From GCA-003244245 sp963712995 (GTDB lineage: Bacteria; Actinomycetota; Actinomycetes; Mycobacteriales; Pseudonocardiaceae), in NCBI GenBank assembly GCA_963712995.1, contig CAVQKH010000008.1, forward strand, positions 1-64,000: 64,000 nt of DNA. The letters are read 5' to 3'. Shown in pieces: positions 43,043 to 51,932 of this stretch. Within the stretch, counting starts at the first letter, position 1, and every line of letters begins with the position of its first letter. Below the pieces are notes generated by a model. The model was not told the DNA's origin, did no database searches, and saw only the letters and a program-made list of their open reading frames with translations. Position numbers and translations under genes: made by a program.

Positions 43043-43510
43043 CTAATCACGCAGATGCTTCATCACCCGTTCGAAGACTTCCGTCAGCATCAGCCGTTCC
43101 TGCGCCGACAGCAGATCCACCAGGTTGTCGCGGACCCCACGGACGTGCGTGGGAGCCGCGCTGCGCAGCACCGCCAGGCCCTGACTGGTGAGTACCGCGA
43201 ATACTCCCCGGCGGTCACCCGGGCACTCCTGGCGCCGCACCAGGCCGGCCTGCTCCATCCGGCGGATCTGATGAGAGATCCGGCTCTTCGACGAGCCGAC
43301 CTGATCGGCCAGCGTGCTCATGCGAACCTGTCCACGGGGCGCCTCAGATAGCCGGACCAGCAGTTCGTAGTCAGCCAGCGCCAGCTGATGCTCCTCCTGC
43401 AAATCACGATTGAGCTGGGAATCGAGAAGCTGCTTGCCGATCACGTAGGCGCGCCAGGCTCGCATCTCCTCGGCATCGAGCCAGCGCGGCTCCCCACTCA
43501 CCCCGTGCAC
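43043..43510 (-). CDS. MarR-family transcriptional regulator
   Basis: About 155 aa with a winged helix: LADYELLVRLSEAPRGQVRM, STLADQVGSSKSRISHQIRR, MEQAGLVRRQECPGDRRGVF. GTG 43510 with GGGAGG upstream. It is divergent from the quinone oxidoreductase gene with about 60 bp between starts, so it probably controls that gene and itself in response to quinones or phenolics (family knowledge plus position). Confidence 0.88.
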   Translation of the reverse strand: MHGVSGEPRWLDAEEMRAWRAYVIGKQLLDSQLNRDLQEEHQLALADYELLVRLSEAPRGQVRMSTLADQVGSSKSRISHQIRRMEQAGLVRRQECPGDRRGVFAVLTSQGLAVLRSAAPTHVRGVRDNLVDLLSAQERLMLTEVFERVMKHLRD

Positions 43511-43556
43511 GTTATCCGACCGCCTCCCGGACCACACTGAAACCGGGGGCGGCGAC

Positions 43557-43562
43557 TACCGT
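43557..43562 (+). promoter_or_regulatory. Probable -10 box of the quinone oxidoreductase gene
   Basis: TACCGT lies eight bases before GTG 43571, with no SD. Together with the divergent MarR start this makes a compact shared control region. Confidence 0.35.
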
Positions 43563-43570
43563 CAGGCACC

Positions 43571-44545
43571 GTGCGCGCGATCACGATCATCGAGTACGGC
43601 GGCCCGGAAGCATTGACACTCACCGAGCAACCCGGTCCCCGGCCGGGTCCGGGCGAGGTGCTCATCGACGTCGCCGCAACATCGGTCAACCGGGCCGACC
43701 TGCTGCAGCGCCAAGGCCGGTACCCGCCGCCGCCCGGCGTCAGCACGATCGTCGGGTTGGAGTGCTCCGGGGTGGTGGCCGAGCTCGGCGAGGGGGTCTG
43801 CGGGCTCGACGTCGGTGAGGCGGTGTGCGCGCTGCTGGCCGGTGGCGGCTACGCCGAGCAGGTCGTCGCGCCGGCCGGGCAGGTGATGCCACTGCCGCCA
43901 GGAATAGATCTGGTGACGGCCGGGGGCGTGCCCGAGGTCGCCTGCACGGTGTGGTCGACGGTGGTGCGGCACGCAGGCCTCACCGCCGGAGAGCTACTTC
44001 TGGTGCACGGCGGGTCGGGGGGCGTGGGCACGCACGCGATCCAGGTCGGCCGGGCACTGGGGGCTCAGGTCGCGGTCACCGCAGCCGCGCCACGGCTGGC
44101 ACGCTGCGCGCAGCTGGGCGCCCATGTTCTCATCGATTACCGCCAGCAGGACTTCGCCGAGCAGCTGCGCGGCCGCGCCGATGTGATCCTGGACAACATG
44201 GGCGCCAAGTACCTGGCCCGCAATCTCACCGCACTGGCCCCGGACGGCCGGCTGGTAGTGATCGGCTTGCAGGGCGGCAGCACCGCTGAGCTGAACCTCG
44301 GTGCCCTGCTGCCCAAGCGGGCCAGCGTCGCGGCCATCGGGCTGCGCGGCCGGCCGGTGACCGGTCCGCACGGCAAGGCAGCCTTGTGCGCCGACGTCGT
44401 CGCCGGAGTGTGGCCGATGTTCGGCGACGGCCGGGTCAAGCCGGTGGTGCACGCCACTCTCCCGCTGGGGCAGGCCGCGCAGGCGCACCAGATGCTGGAG
44501 GACGGCGGCGTGATTGGCAAGATCCTGCTGACCACCGGTCGATGA
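43571..44545 (+). CDS. NAD(P)H:quinone oxidoreductase (zinc-free MDR family)
   Basis: 324 aa: MDR N-terminus (GPGEVLIDVAATSVNRADLL, RQGRYPPPPG), Rossmann motif LLLVHGGSGGVGTHAIQVGR, and C-terminal ALLPKRASV and GKILLTTGR. No structural or catalytic zinc Cys cluster, as in quinone oxidoreductases of the PIG3/QOR type. It matches the position of Rv3777 beside the arabinogalactan export genes in M. tuberculosis. The reaction is NAD(P)H-dependent reduction of quinones. Confidence 0.88.
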   Translation: MRAITIIEYGGPEALTLTEQPGPRPGPGEVLIDVAATSVNRADLLQRQGRYPPPPGVSTIVGLECSGVVAELGEGVCGLDVGEAVCALLAGGGYAEQVVAPAGQVMPLPPGIDLVTAGGVPEVACTVWSTVVRHAGLTAGELLLVHGGSGGVGTHAIQVGRALGAQVAVTAAAPRLARCAQLGAHVLIDYRQQDFAEQLRGRADVILDNMGAKYLARNLTALAPDGRLVVIGLQGGSTAELNLGALLPKRASVAAIGLRGRPVTGPHGKAALCADVVAGVWPMFGDGRVKPVVHATLPLGQAAQAHQMLEDGGVIGKILLTTGR

Positions 44546-44591
44546 CGTTGGATATGAGCGATACAGGGCGACACCTTGGGGGGAGAAGCGG

Positions 44592-45146
44592 ATGATGAAC
44601 GGTATGAGTGATGCGGATGGTGAGCAGGTCATCGTGGTCGGACCGGACGGTAAGCCGGTGTCCGCTATGACAATGCCACTCGACGATCAGCGCGGCATGG
44701 AGGTCGCTGAGCAGGTCGAGCAACCCGCCAAGGTGATGCGGATCGGCAGCATGATCAAACAACTACTGGAGGAGGTGCGGGCCGCGCCGCTGGATGACGC
44801 CAGCCGCGTCCGGCTCCGCGAGATCCACCAGTCCTCGATCAGAGAGCTGGAGCAGGGGCTGGCCCCGGAGCTGCGCGAGGAGCTGGAACGGCTCTCGCTG
44901 CCCTTCGACGAGAACTCCACCCCCAGTGACGCCGAGCTGCGCATCGCGCAGGCCCAACTGGTCGGCTGGCTGGAAGGCCTGTTCCACGGCATCCAGACCG
45001 CCCTGTTCGCCCAGCAGATGGCCGCCCGCGTGCAACTGGAGCAGATGCGCCGCGGCCTGCCCGCCGGAACGATCCCGCCCGGAATGCAGGTCCCGGGAGG
45101 TCAGCCGGCAGAACCCGGAACCCGAGGCACCGGCCAGTACCTCTAA
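44592..45146 (+). CDS. bpa: Bacterial proteasome activator Bpa
   Basis: 184 aa, ATG 44592 after GGGGGGAGA. Contains VIVVGPDGKPVSAM, a four-helix core (VMRIGSMIKQLLEEVRAAPL, SSIRELEQGLAPELREELER, WLEGLFHGIQTALFAQQMAA) and ends GTGQYL, the C-terminal proteasome-docking motif of M. tuberculosis Bpa (Rv3780). Bpa forms a dodecameric ring that opens the 20S gate and promotes ATP-independent degradation. It implies that the organism has a 20S proteasome. Confidence 0.93.
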   Translation: MMNGMSDADGEQVIVVGPDGKPVSAMTMPLDDQRGMEVAEQVEQPAKVMRIGSMIKQLLEEVRAAPLDDASRVRLREIHQSSIRELEQGLAPELREELERLSLPFDENSTPSDAELRIAQAQLVGWLEGLFHGIQTALFAQQMAARVQLEQMRRGLPAGTIPPGMQVPGGQPAEPGTRGTGQYL

Positions 45147-45164
45147 CCCCCGCAGCCCGAAGGG

Positions 45165-46067
45165 ATGAGTGTCACCCGAGTACCCTGGCTGACCGTGCAG
45201 GACACCGCGGCGGCGCCCGAGATCACCCGGTCTCCCGGGTCACCATCCCGGAGCTGGGCCCGCGCCCTCGGTGATCTGCGAGCCGGGTGGCAGCAGCGCG
45301 AGCTGTGGGGCCACCTGGGCTGGCAGGACATCAAGCAGGGCTACCGGCGCTCCGTGATCGGTCCGTTCTGGATCACGATCAGCTTGGGAGTCCAGGCACT
45401 GGGCATGGGGCTGCTCTATGCGGCGCTGTTCAATCAGCCGATCGCGTTCTTCCTGCCCTACCTGGCCGTCGGATTGATCATCTGGCAGTTCCTGGCGGGC
45501 TGCATCAACGAGGGCGCCGAAGTCTTCATTCGCAACGAAGGCCTGATCAAGCACCTGCCCGCGCCGCTGAGCGTGCACATCTTCCGGTTGGTCTGGCGGC
45601 AACTGCTGTTCTTCGGGCACAACATCCTGGTCTGGCTCGCGCTGATGCTGATCTTCCCCCCACAGGCCCCGCGGGCGTTCGGGTTGAGCAGCCTGCTGGC
45701 TTTTCCGGCGTTGGCGCTGCTCGTGCTCAACGGAGTCTGGGTGGCAATCCTGATCGGGATCATCGCCACCCGCTACCGCGACATCCCTCCGGTGACCGCC
45801 AGCATCGTCACCCTGATGTTCTTCATGACGCCGATCGTGTGGGATTACGAGCAGCTCCACAACGCACCCGGCGCGGTCGGCGAGCGGGCCCGGCTGGTCG
45901 AGCTCAACCCGTTCCTGCACTTCGTAGAGATCCTGCGACGGCCGATGATCGGCGAATCCTTCGAAATCCGGCACTGGCTGGTGGCCCTGGCCATCACCGT
46001 GGTGGGGTGGGCGGTAGCACTGGTGGTCCTGCGCAACTACCGCGCCCGAGTCTCCTACTGGGTGTGA
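45165..46067 (+). CDS. wzm: Galactan ABC exporter, permease subunit
   Basis: 300 aa, ABC-2 type permease: amphipathic start (RELWGHLGWQDIKQGYRRSV) then six membrane helices (ISLGVQALGMGLLYAALF; AVGLIIWQFLAGCI; ASIVTLMFFMTPIVWDYEQL). It corresponds to Rv3783 in M. tuberculosis, which moves lipid-linked galactan across the membrane with Wzt. ATG 45165 has AGGG directly against it, too close for a good SD, so GTG 45195 is an alternative. The ATPase gene follows 7 bp later. Confidence 0.9.
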   Translation: MSVTRVPWLTVQDTAAAPEITRSPGSPSRSWARALGDLRAGWQQRELWGHLGWQDIKQGYRRSVIGPFWITISLGVQALGMGLLYAALFNQPIAFFLPYLAVGLIIWQFLAGCINEGAEVFIRNEGLIKHLPAPLSVHIFRLVWRQLLFFGHNILVWLALMLIFPPQAPRAFGLSSLLAFPALALLVLNGVWVAILIGIIATRYRDIPPVTASIVTLMFFMTPIVWDYEQLHNAPGAVGERARLVELNPFLHFVEILRRPMIGESFEIRHWLVALAITVVGWAVALVVLRNYRARVSYWV

Positions 46068-46074
46068 TAGCACA

Positions 46075-46863
46075 ATGGTCTCCATCGACGTACGCGGCGC
46101 CTGCGTCGAATTCCCCATCTTCGACGCGAAGACCAGGTCGTTGAAGAAGGCTGTGCTGGGCACGGTGGGACGGGCCGGCGGCAAGATCGGCATCGACGCC
46201 AAGGTGCCGATCGTCGAAGCGCTGCGCGAGATCACCATCTCGCTGCGCGACGGTGACCGAGTCGGCCTGATCGGCCACAACGGCGCGGGCAAGTCGACCC
46301 TGTTGCGGCTGCTGTCCGGGATCTACGAGCCGACCCGGGGCAGCTCGCGGATCGTGGGGAAGGTCGCGCCCATATTCGACCTCGGCGTCGGCATGGACCC
46401 GGAGATCTCCGGCTACGAGAACATCATCATCCGCGGCCTGTTCCTGGGTATGACCCGCAAGCAGATGGAGTCCCGGACCGAGGAGATCGCCGAGTTCACC
46501 GAGCTCGGCGACTACCTGTCGATGCCGTTGCGCACCTACTCGACAGGCATGCGGGTGCGTCTCGCGCTGGGCGTGGTGACCAGCATCGACCCGGAGATCC
46601 TGCTGCTCGACGAGGGCATCGGCGCGGTGGATGCGGCGTTCCTGGAGAAGGCCCGGGATCGGCTCACCGCGCTGGTGGAACGCTCGGGCATCCTGGTGTT
46701 CGCCTCACACTCCGATGAGTTCCTCGTCGAGCTGTGCAGCTCGGGGTTGTGGCTGGACCACGGCGAGATCCGCGAACACGGCGACCTGCGCCAAGTCCTC
46801 GCCCACTACAAGGGGAAAAACCCCGTCGAGCCCCTCACACCCATCACCGGCGCCGCACGATGA
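46075..46863 (+). CDS. wzt: Galactan ABC exporter, ATPase subunit
   Basis: 262 aa: Walker A GLIGHNGAGKSTLLRLL, Q-loop, signature TYSTGMRVRLALG, Walker B EILLLDEGIGAVD, switch His in VFASHSDE. The long N-terminal stretch before Walker A is typical of Wzt/TagH-type exporters; there is no C-terminal carbohydrate-binding extension. It corresponds to Rv3781. Overlaps glfT1 by ATGA, giving a tight operon wzm-wzt-glfT1. Confidence 0.92.
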   Translation: MVSIDVRGACVEFPIFDAKTRSLKKAVLGTVGRAGGKIGIDAKVPIVEALREITISLRDGDRVGLIGHNGAGKSTLLRLLSGIYEPTRGSSRIVGKVAPIFDLGVGMDPEISGYENIIIRGLFLGMTRKQMESRTEEIAEFTELGDYLSMPLRTYSTGMRVRLALGVVTSIDPEILLLDEGIGAVDAAFLEKARDRLTALVERSGILVFASHSDEFLVELCSSGLWLDHGEIREHGDLRQVLAHYKGKNPVEPLTPITGAAR

Positions 46864-47774
46864 TCACGGACGGGTCGCTCGGGGGGAGTCGGATGAGCAG
46901 GGTGGTGGCCGTTGTCGTTACGCGGCATCGGCGGGATTTGCTGGCGAAGTCGCTGGCGGTCATCGCAGAGCAGACGCGGGTGCCGGATCACCTGGTGGTG
47001 GTGGACAACGGGCCGGAGGACCCGGCCGAAGGCGTGGTCGAGGACTGCCCGATCCCCTCGACGTATCTGCCCTCGTTGCGCAATCTCGGCGGGGCGGGCG
47101 GGTTCGCGCTGGGCATGCTGCACGCGCTGGCCCTGGGCGCGGACTGGGTGTGGCTCGCTGATGATGACGGGCGGCCCGCCGACGTCCGGGTGCTGCAGAC
47201 CCTGCTCGAGGAGGCCAAGCGCCGGGACCTCGCGGTGATCTCCCCAGTCGTGGTCAACATCGACGATCCGGAGCGGTTGGCCTTCCCACTACGCCGCGGG
47301 CTGACCTGGAAGCGGATGCGCAGCGAGCTGGGCACCGACTTCCTGCCCGGCATCGCGAGCTTCTTCAACGGCGCGCTGTTCAGCGCGCAAGCGCTGGACG
47401 TCGTCGGCGTCCCGGACTACCGGCTGTTCCTGCGGGGCGACGAGGTGGAGGTACACCGCCGGGTGGTCCGCTCCGGACTGCGCTTCGGCACCACCCTGAA
47501 AGCCTCCTACGCCCACCCGGACGGCTCTGCGGAGTTCAAGCCGATGCTGCGCGGGTACTTCCACGCCCAGGACCCCAGCGACGACCTCAAGCGCTACTAC
47601 ACCTACCGCAACCGCGGCTACCTGCTGTCCCAGCCGGGAATGCGCCGGATCGGCATGCTCGAGGTGTTCCGATTCGGGCTGTACTTTCTGGGCACCAAAC
47701 GGGACCCGCGCGCTTTCCGGCAGTGGTTGCGGCTGCTTCGGCAAGGACGAGCCGAGCGCTTCTACCGGTACTGA
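46860..47774 (+). CDS. glfT1: Galactofuranosyltransferase GlfT1
   Basis: GT2 enzyme of about 304 aa: VVAVVVTRHRRDLLAKSLAV, VVVDNGP, the metal site WVWLADDDGRP, and the acceptor-side motif LFLRGDEVEVHRRVVRSGLR. GlfT1 adds the first Galf residues to the rhamnosyl linker of arabinogalactan at the inner membrane face. ATG 46860 overlaps wzt; a second ATG at 46893 with GGGGGGAG upstream may be the true start and better matches the family N-terminus. Corresponds to Rv3782. Confidence 0.9.
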   Translation: MITDGSLGGSRMSRVVAVVVTRHRRDLLAKSLAVIAEQTRVPDHLVVVDNGPEDPAEGVVEDCPIPSTYLPSLRNLGGAGGFALGMLHALALGADWVWLADDDGRPADVRVLQTLLEEAKRRDLAVISPVVVNIDDPERLAFPLRRGLTWKRMRSELGTDFLPGIASFFNGALFSAQALDVVGVPDYRLFLRGDEVEVHRRVVRSGLRFGTTLKASYAHPDGSAEFKPMLRGYFHAQDPSDDLKRYYTYRNRGYLLSQPGMRRIGMLEVFRFGLYFLGTKRDPRAFRQWLRLLRQGRAERFYRY

Positions 47775-47860
47775 GCGCCGCACGGGCCGCATCGGCGTAT
47801 ACCAAGGTAAAGTTCCGGTCAATCTCCGGGACAGGTCGCTGCGCTCTGGTCCGACTGGAC

Positions 47861-47866
47861 TAGCCT
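47861..47866 (+). promoter_or_regulatory. Probable -10 box, leaderless emb
   Basis: TAGCCT lies seven bases before GTG 47874, with no SD. The same design precedes the other two emb genes at 51933 and 63026. Confidence 0.5.
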
Positions 47867-47873
47867 CCTGCGG

Positions 47874-50800
47874 GTGCTGACATCCGGGCACATCGAGATC
47901 TCGCGCCGCGCCTCGCGAACCGGTGATGAGACCGCCGAGCACCAACCCGGTGCCGACCTCGCCGGTAGGGGGAATCGAGCCCCGAGGCTGCTTCGGCTGG
48001 CTGCGGCGGTACTCGGCCTCCTCGGTGCACTGTTCGCCATCGCGGTGCCGCTGCTGCCCGTGATCCAGGACACCACCGTGATCACCTGGCCGCGCGCCGG
48101 CCACCTCGCCCCGGTCAATGCACCGCTGGTCACCTTCCAACCGCAGAACCTGACCGCGACGATCCCGTGCGCGGCGGCCGCTTCGGTGGACGCCCGGACG
48201 GCGCAGCCGGCCACCCTGCTGTCCACGACCCCGCCCGGCTCGACCGAAGGCGCGGCGGTGGGCATGGTGCTGCAGATCGCGCAGGGCAAGCTGACCCTGA
48301 TCAGCCGTGGCCAGGCGCTGGGCAACGTCCTGCTGGGCACCGTCCCGCCGGCCGCCGAGCAGTGCCTGATCAGGATCACCTCGAGTGCCAAGGGCACCAC
48401 GGCCTCCGCAGGCGCGACCCCGTTCGTCAAGGTCGATCAGGACGTGCGACCCCAGGTGACCGGCATCTACTCGGCGCTGAGCGAGCAGCAGGACCCGGTG
48501 ACCGGACTGTCGGTACGGATCACCGCCGACACCCGCTACCAGTCCGTGCCGCATCCGATCAAACTGGCCGTGACCGCGTTGGCCGTGCTGGTCGTGCTGA
48601 TCAGCCTGATTCTGCTGCACCGGCTCGACGGGCGGATCGGCCGGCGGGCGCCACGGCTGCTGCCCTCAGGCTGGTGGCGACCCACCGGGCGGGACGCCAC
48701 CGTGCTCGCGGTGCTGGCGGTGTGGGTGGTGATCGGCGGGATCACCTCCGACGACGGCTACATCCTCACGATGATCCGCACCCGGGCGGAGATGGGCTAC
48801 ATCGGCAATTACTACCGGTGGTTCAACGTCCCGGAAGCCCCCTTCGGCTGGCCGTATGAGCTGTACGCGCACTGGTCGCAGATCAGTACGGTGCCGCCGT
48901 GGCTGCGGCTGCCCGCCTTCGTCATGGGCGGGGTCAGCTGGATGCTGATCAGCCGCGAGGTGCTGCCACGGCTGGGCCGGGAGGTCCGCCGTAGCGCCGC
49001 CGCCGGCTGGGCCGCCGCCGCGGTGTTCCTGGCATTCTGGCTGCCCTACAACAACGGGCTGCGGCTGGAGCCGGTGGTGGCCATCGGCTCGCTGCTGGTG
49101 CTGTGCGCGGTGGAACGCGCGGTGGCCACCCGCCGGGTGCTGCCGCTGGCGCTGGGCGTTCTCGCGGCCGCCTTCACCGTCGCTGCGACACCGACCGGGT
49201 TCATCGCGGTGGCACCGTTGCTGGTGTCGGTGCGACCGCTGGTGGCGTTGCTGCGCCAGCACGCCGCGGTCTCCGGGAAGGCGGCCGTCCTGGGTCCGGT
49301 GCTCGGCGCGGGCCTGCTGGTCCTGGTGGTGATCTTCGCTGACCAGACGCTGGCCGGGGTGCTGGAAGCCACCCGGGTCCGCACCGAGATCGGGCCCAGC
49401 CTGTCCTGGTTCCAAGAATTCTTCCGCTACCAGTGGTTGTTCAGTGACGTGCCGGACGGGGCGCTGGCCCGCCGGTTCCCGGTGCTGCTGTTGCTGCTGT
49501 GCCTGGGCACCAGCCTGGTGGTGCTGCTGCGCCGTGGCGGCATCCCGGGCGCCAGCATGGGGCCCAGCCGGCGGCTGATCGCCACCACAGGAGCGGCGCT
49601 GGCGCTGCTGGCCCTGACCCCGACCAAGTGGACGCACCATTTCGGCGCGCTCGCCTCGATCGGCGCTGCGCTGGCCGCGCTCACCGCGCTGACCACCAGT
49701 TCGACGGTGCTGCGCTCGGCGCGCAACCGGTGGTGGTTCCTGTGCGGTCTACTGGTGATCCTGGCGATGTCCTCGACCGGACCCAACGCACCCTGGTACG
49801 TCTCGCAGTACGGCGTGCCGTGGTTCGATAAGCCACCCTCGGTGCACGGTGTCCAAGCAAGCACGCTGTTGATCGGCGGTGCCGTGCTGGCGGCGCTGAT
49901 CGCGGTGATCGAGGGGCTGCGGCACGAGCCAGGTGGACCGCCGCCACCCGTCCCGGACCGGCGCAACGGCCAGCGCCGGGCGCTGCGGATCGGTTCGGCT
50001 CCGATCGCGGTGTTCTGCGGGCTGCTCGTGCTCGCCGAGATCGGCGCCATGGTCAAGGCCATGCACAAACAGCGCGACGGCTACAGCATGGCCGCGGCCA
50101 ATATCGCCCACATCACCGGGCACAGCTGCAACCTCACCGACGCGGTGTCCGTGGAGCCCGACCGGCGCGCCGGCGCGCTGCGCCCGCTGCAGGGAACGCT
50201 ACTGGCCGACATCCCGCTCCAGCGGGGCTTCGATGTCAACCAGTTCCCGCTCAGCAAGCTGCCCCGCAGCAATGCCTCAGCGACCGGCGACAGGGGTGAT
50301 CGCCTCCCGAAGCTGGGCAACGACGACGACGATCTCATCGACACGCCGCCCTCAGGACTCGGCGGCGCCGAGATTCCGGTCTGGAGCAGCTTCTCCCCCA
50401 GCAGCGCGGGCACCGGGAACCTGCGTACCAACTGGTACGTACTGTCCCCGATAGCCCGCCAGGGCCAGGCGCCCGTGGTGATCTCCGTGGCCGGCAAGCT
50501 GTCCCCCACCACACCGCTGATCGCCGAGTTCGCCCAGCGCACCGAGCGCGGGTTCCGCGTCATCGAGTCGACCCAGATCGGCGGGCGGGCCACCGCTCAC
50601 GCCCCAGGCTGGCGGGACTATCGCCTGGGGTTGACCGGCCGGGCCGCCGGGGCGGATGCCGTGCGGCTGATCGCCACCGACGCCGACGTCACCGATGAGG
50701 GCTGGCTGGCGTTCTCGGCGCCGCGGGTGCCCGTGCTGAGCTCTCTGACCGCCCTGGTGGCTCCGACGCCGCCGGTGTTCCTGGACTGGCCGGTGGGATT

Positions 50801-51152
50801 CGTGCACCCGTGCGTTCGGCCGTTCGCGATCCGCAACGGCGTCGCCGAGCTACCGCAGTACCGGCTGCTGCCCGATGAGCTGCTGACCGAATACAGCCGG
50901 ACCTGGTCATCCCGGGAGGCCGGCGGCCCGATCGGCTGGTTGCAGGTGCTGGCCGTCCAGCAGGAGGTGCCGACCTACCTCAAAGAGAACTGGGACACCG
51001 ACTGGGGCAAGCTGATGGTCATCCAGCCCCGAGTGCCCGACACCGAGGCGCCCATCCTGCAGACCGGAACCGCAGTACGCACCGGCTGGTGGTCGCCAGG
51101 ACCGCTGCGCAGCGGCAGCCAGACCGCCACCATCTCCCCCCTGGGCCGCTGA
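47874..51152 (+). CDS. Arabinosyltransferase, Emb family (EmbB/EmbC-like)
   Basis: 1092 aa, GT-C fold: first membrane helix at about 42-64, an extracytoplasmic domain, then multiple helices. The catalytic acidic pair is in ITSDDGYILTMIR (about residue 293), followed by YIGNYYRWFNVPEAPFGW. The C-terminal third is a soluble carbohydrate-binding-like domain (WSSFSPSSAGTGNLRTNWYV). Emb proteins transfer arabinofuranose from decaprenyl-phosphoarabinose to arabinogalactan and are the ethambutol targets. It follows glfT1 by 99 bp. Assignment among EmbA/B/C is not possible by eye. Confidence 0.92.
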   Translation: MLTSGHIEISRRASRTGDETAEHQPGADLAGRGNRAPRLLRLAAAVLGLLGALFAIAVPLLPVIQDTTVITWPRAGHLAPVNAPLVTFQPQNLTATIPCAAAASVDARTAQPATLLSTTPPGSTEGAAVGMVLQIAQGKLTLISRGQALGNVLLGTVPPAAEQCLIRITSSAKGTTASAGATPFVKVDQDVRPQVTGIYSALSEQQDPVTGLSVRITADTRYQSVPHPIKLAVTALAVLVVLISLILLHRLDGRIGRRAPRLLPSGWWRPTGRDATVLAVLAVWVVIGGITSDDGYILTMIRTRAEMGYIGNYYRWFNVPEAPFGWPYELYAHWSQISTVPPWLRLPAFVMGGVSWMLISREVLPRLGREVRRSAAAGWAAAAVFLAFWLPYNNGLRLEPVVAIGSLLVLCAVERAVATRRVLPLALGVLAAAFTVAATPTGFIAVAPLLVSVRPLVALLRQHAAVSGKAAVLGPVLGAGLLVLVVIFADQTLAGVLEATRVRTEIGPSLSWFQEFFRYQWLFSDVPDGALARRFPVLLLLLCLGTSLVVLLRRGGIPGASMGPSRRLIATTGAALALLALTPTKWTHHFGALASIGAALAALTALTTSSTVLRSARNRWWFLCGLLVILAMSSTGPNAPWYVSQYGVPWFDKPPSVHGVQASTLLIGGAVLAALIAVIEGLRHEPGGPPPPVPDRRNGQRRALRIGSAPIAVFCGLLVLAEIGAMVKAMHKQRDGYSMAAANIAHITGHSCNLTDAVSVEPDRRAGALRPLQGTLLADIPLQRGFDVNQFPLSKLPRSNASATGDRGDRLPKLGNDDDDLIDTPPSGLGGAEIPVWSSFSPSSAGTGNLRTNWYVLSPIARQGQAPVVISVAGKLSPTTPLIAEFAQRTERGFRVIESTQIGGRATAHAPGWRDYRLGLTGRAAGADAVRLIATDADVTDEGWLAFSAPRVPVLSSLTALVAPTPPVFLDWPVGFVHPCVRPFAIRNGVAELPQYRLLPDELLTEYSRTWSSREAGGPIGWLQVLAVQQEVPTYLKENWDTDWGKLMVIQPRVPDTEAPILQTGTAVRTGWWSPGPLRSGSQTATISPLGR

Positions 51153-51364
51153 CGTGGAGTTGGTCACCCTTGACGGGCCGCCAACTCAGAAGAGAGGGAC
51201 CCGAGAGGGCCCCTCGCGGAAACGAGGGGGAGGTGTTCCGCGAGGGGCGGCGGATCCGGCTGGGGGTCCCGAACCCGCACGTCTTATTGTGCCACTGTTG
51301 GTATGCTCCATGCGAGTGATAGACCGGCGCGGCGCACACGTTATGCCGTGGCGAGTCGTCGGTG

Positions 51365-51796
51365 TCACCACCCGTCCGGGTTGGTGACGGGCCGGGGTCG
51401 GAAAATTACGGTGCGTTGCACGATGAAATTGATAGCTGTCGCCACCGCCTGAGCGACGACGAACGCACACGTGAACTCACCATGAAACGGCGGTAGCAGC
51501 GCGAGCACCAGCGCGTTCATGCCGACTTGGACGACGAAGGTGATCCCGTACAGGGCCACGATCGAGGCATACTCCACCCGACCACCTCTGCCCTGGAAGG
51601 TCCACCGCCGGTTGATCAGGTAGGCCGTGGTGGTGCCGGCGACGAACGCCAGCGCCTTGGCCAGGTGCACCCATAACCCGATCACCAGCAAAATCTGGTA
51701 GCTGCTGAGATCCACCACGAATGCGACCCCGCCGACCAGCACGAACCGGGTCAGCTGGGTGGACAGGCGAGCAGACACCGCAGGCGGTGCGGCCAA
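51365..51796 (-). CDS. GtrA-family membrane protein
   Basis: About 144 aa with four membrane helices (FVLVGGVAFVVDLSSYQILL, AKALAFVAGTTTAYLINRRW, ALYGITFVVQVGMNALVL, AVATAINFIVQRTVIFRP). Rv3789, the M. tuberculosis counterpart, lies in the same neighbourhood and is implicated in decaprenyl-phosphoarabinose supply or recruitment. The frame is open further upstream to 51865, but AAGGAGG (51804-51810) seven bases before TTG 51796 argues for that start. It lies between two emb genes on the opposite strand. Confidence 0.85.
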   Translation of the reverse strand: MAAPPAVSARLSTQLTRFVLVGGVAFVVDLSSYQILLVIGLWVHLAKALAFVAGTTTAYLINRRWTFQGRGGRVEYASIVALYGITFVVQVGMNALVLALLPPFHGEFTCAFVVAQAVATAINFIVQRTVIFRPRPVTNPDGW

Positions 51797-51920
51797 CCCT
51801 GCACCTCCTTCAACACCGATCCCTCGGGCAACACTGTAGCTCCTCGGATTCCTCGCCGAAGCCACTCCGACTGCTGATCGGAGCAGGGTAGTCCGACAAA
51901 GCTCGCCGGTCCCGTCCGAC

Positions 51921-51926
51921 TACCCT
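51921..51926 (+). promoter_or_regulatory. Probable -10 box, leaderless second emb
   Basis: TACCCT lies six bases before GTG 51933. No SD is visible in between. Confidence 0.45.
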
Positions 51927-51932
51927 GCGCCA

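Noticed and set aside
45240..46292. 350-codon minus-strand frame over wzm/wzt
   Set aside because: Antisense of two identified transporter genes; product is Asp/Gln/Arg-rich without motifs.
47289..48620. 443-codon minus-strand frame over glfT1 and emb
   Set aside because: Runs antisense across two well-identified genes; no domain.
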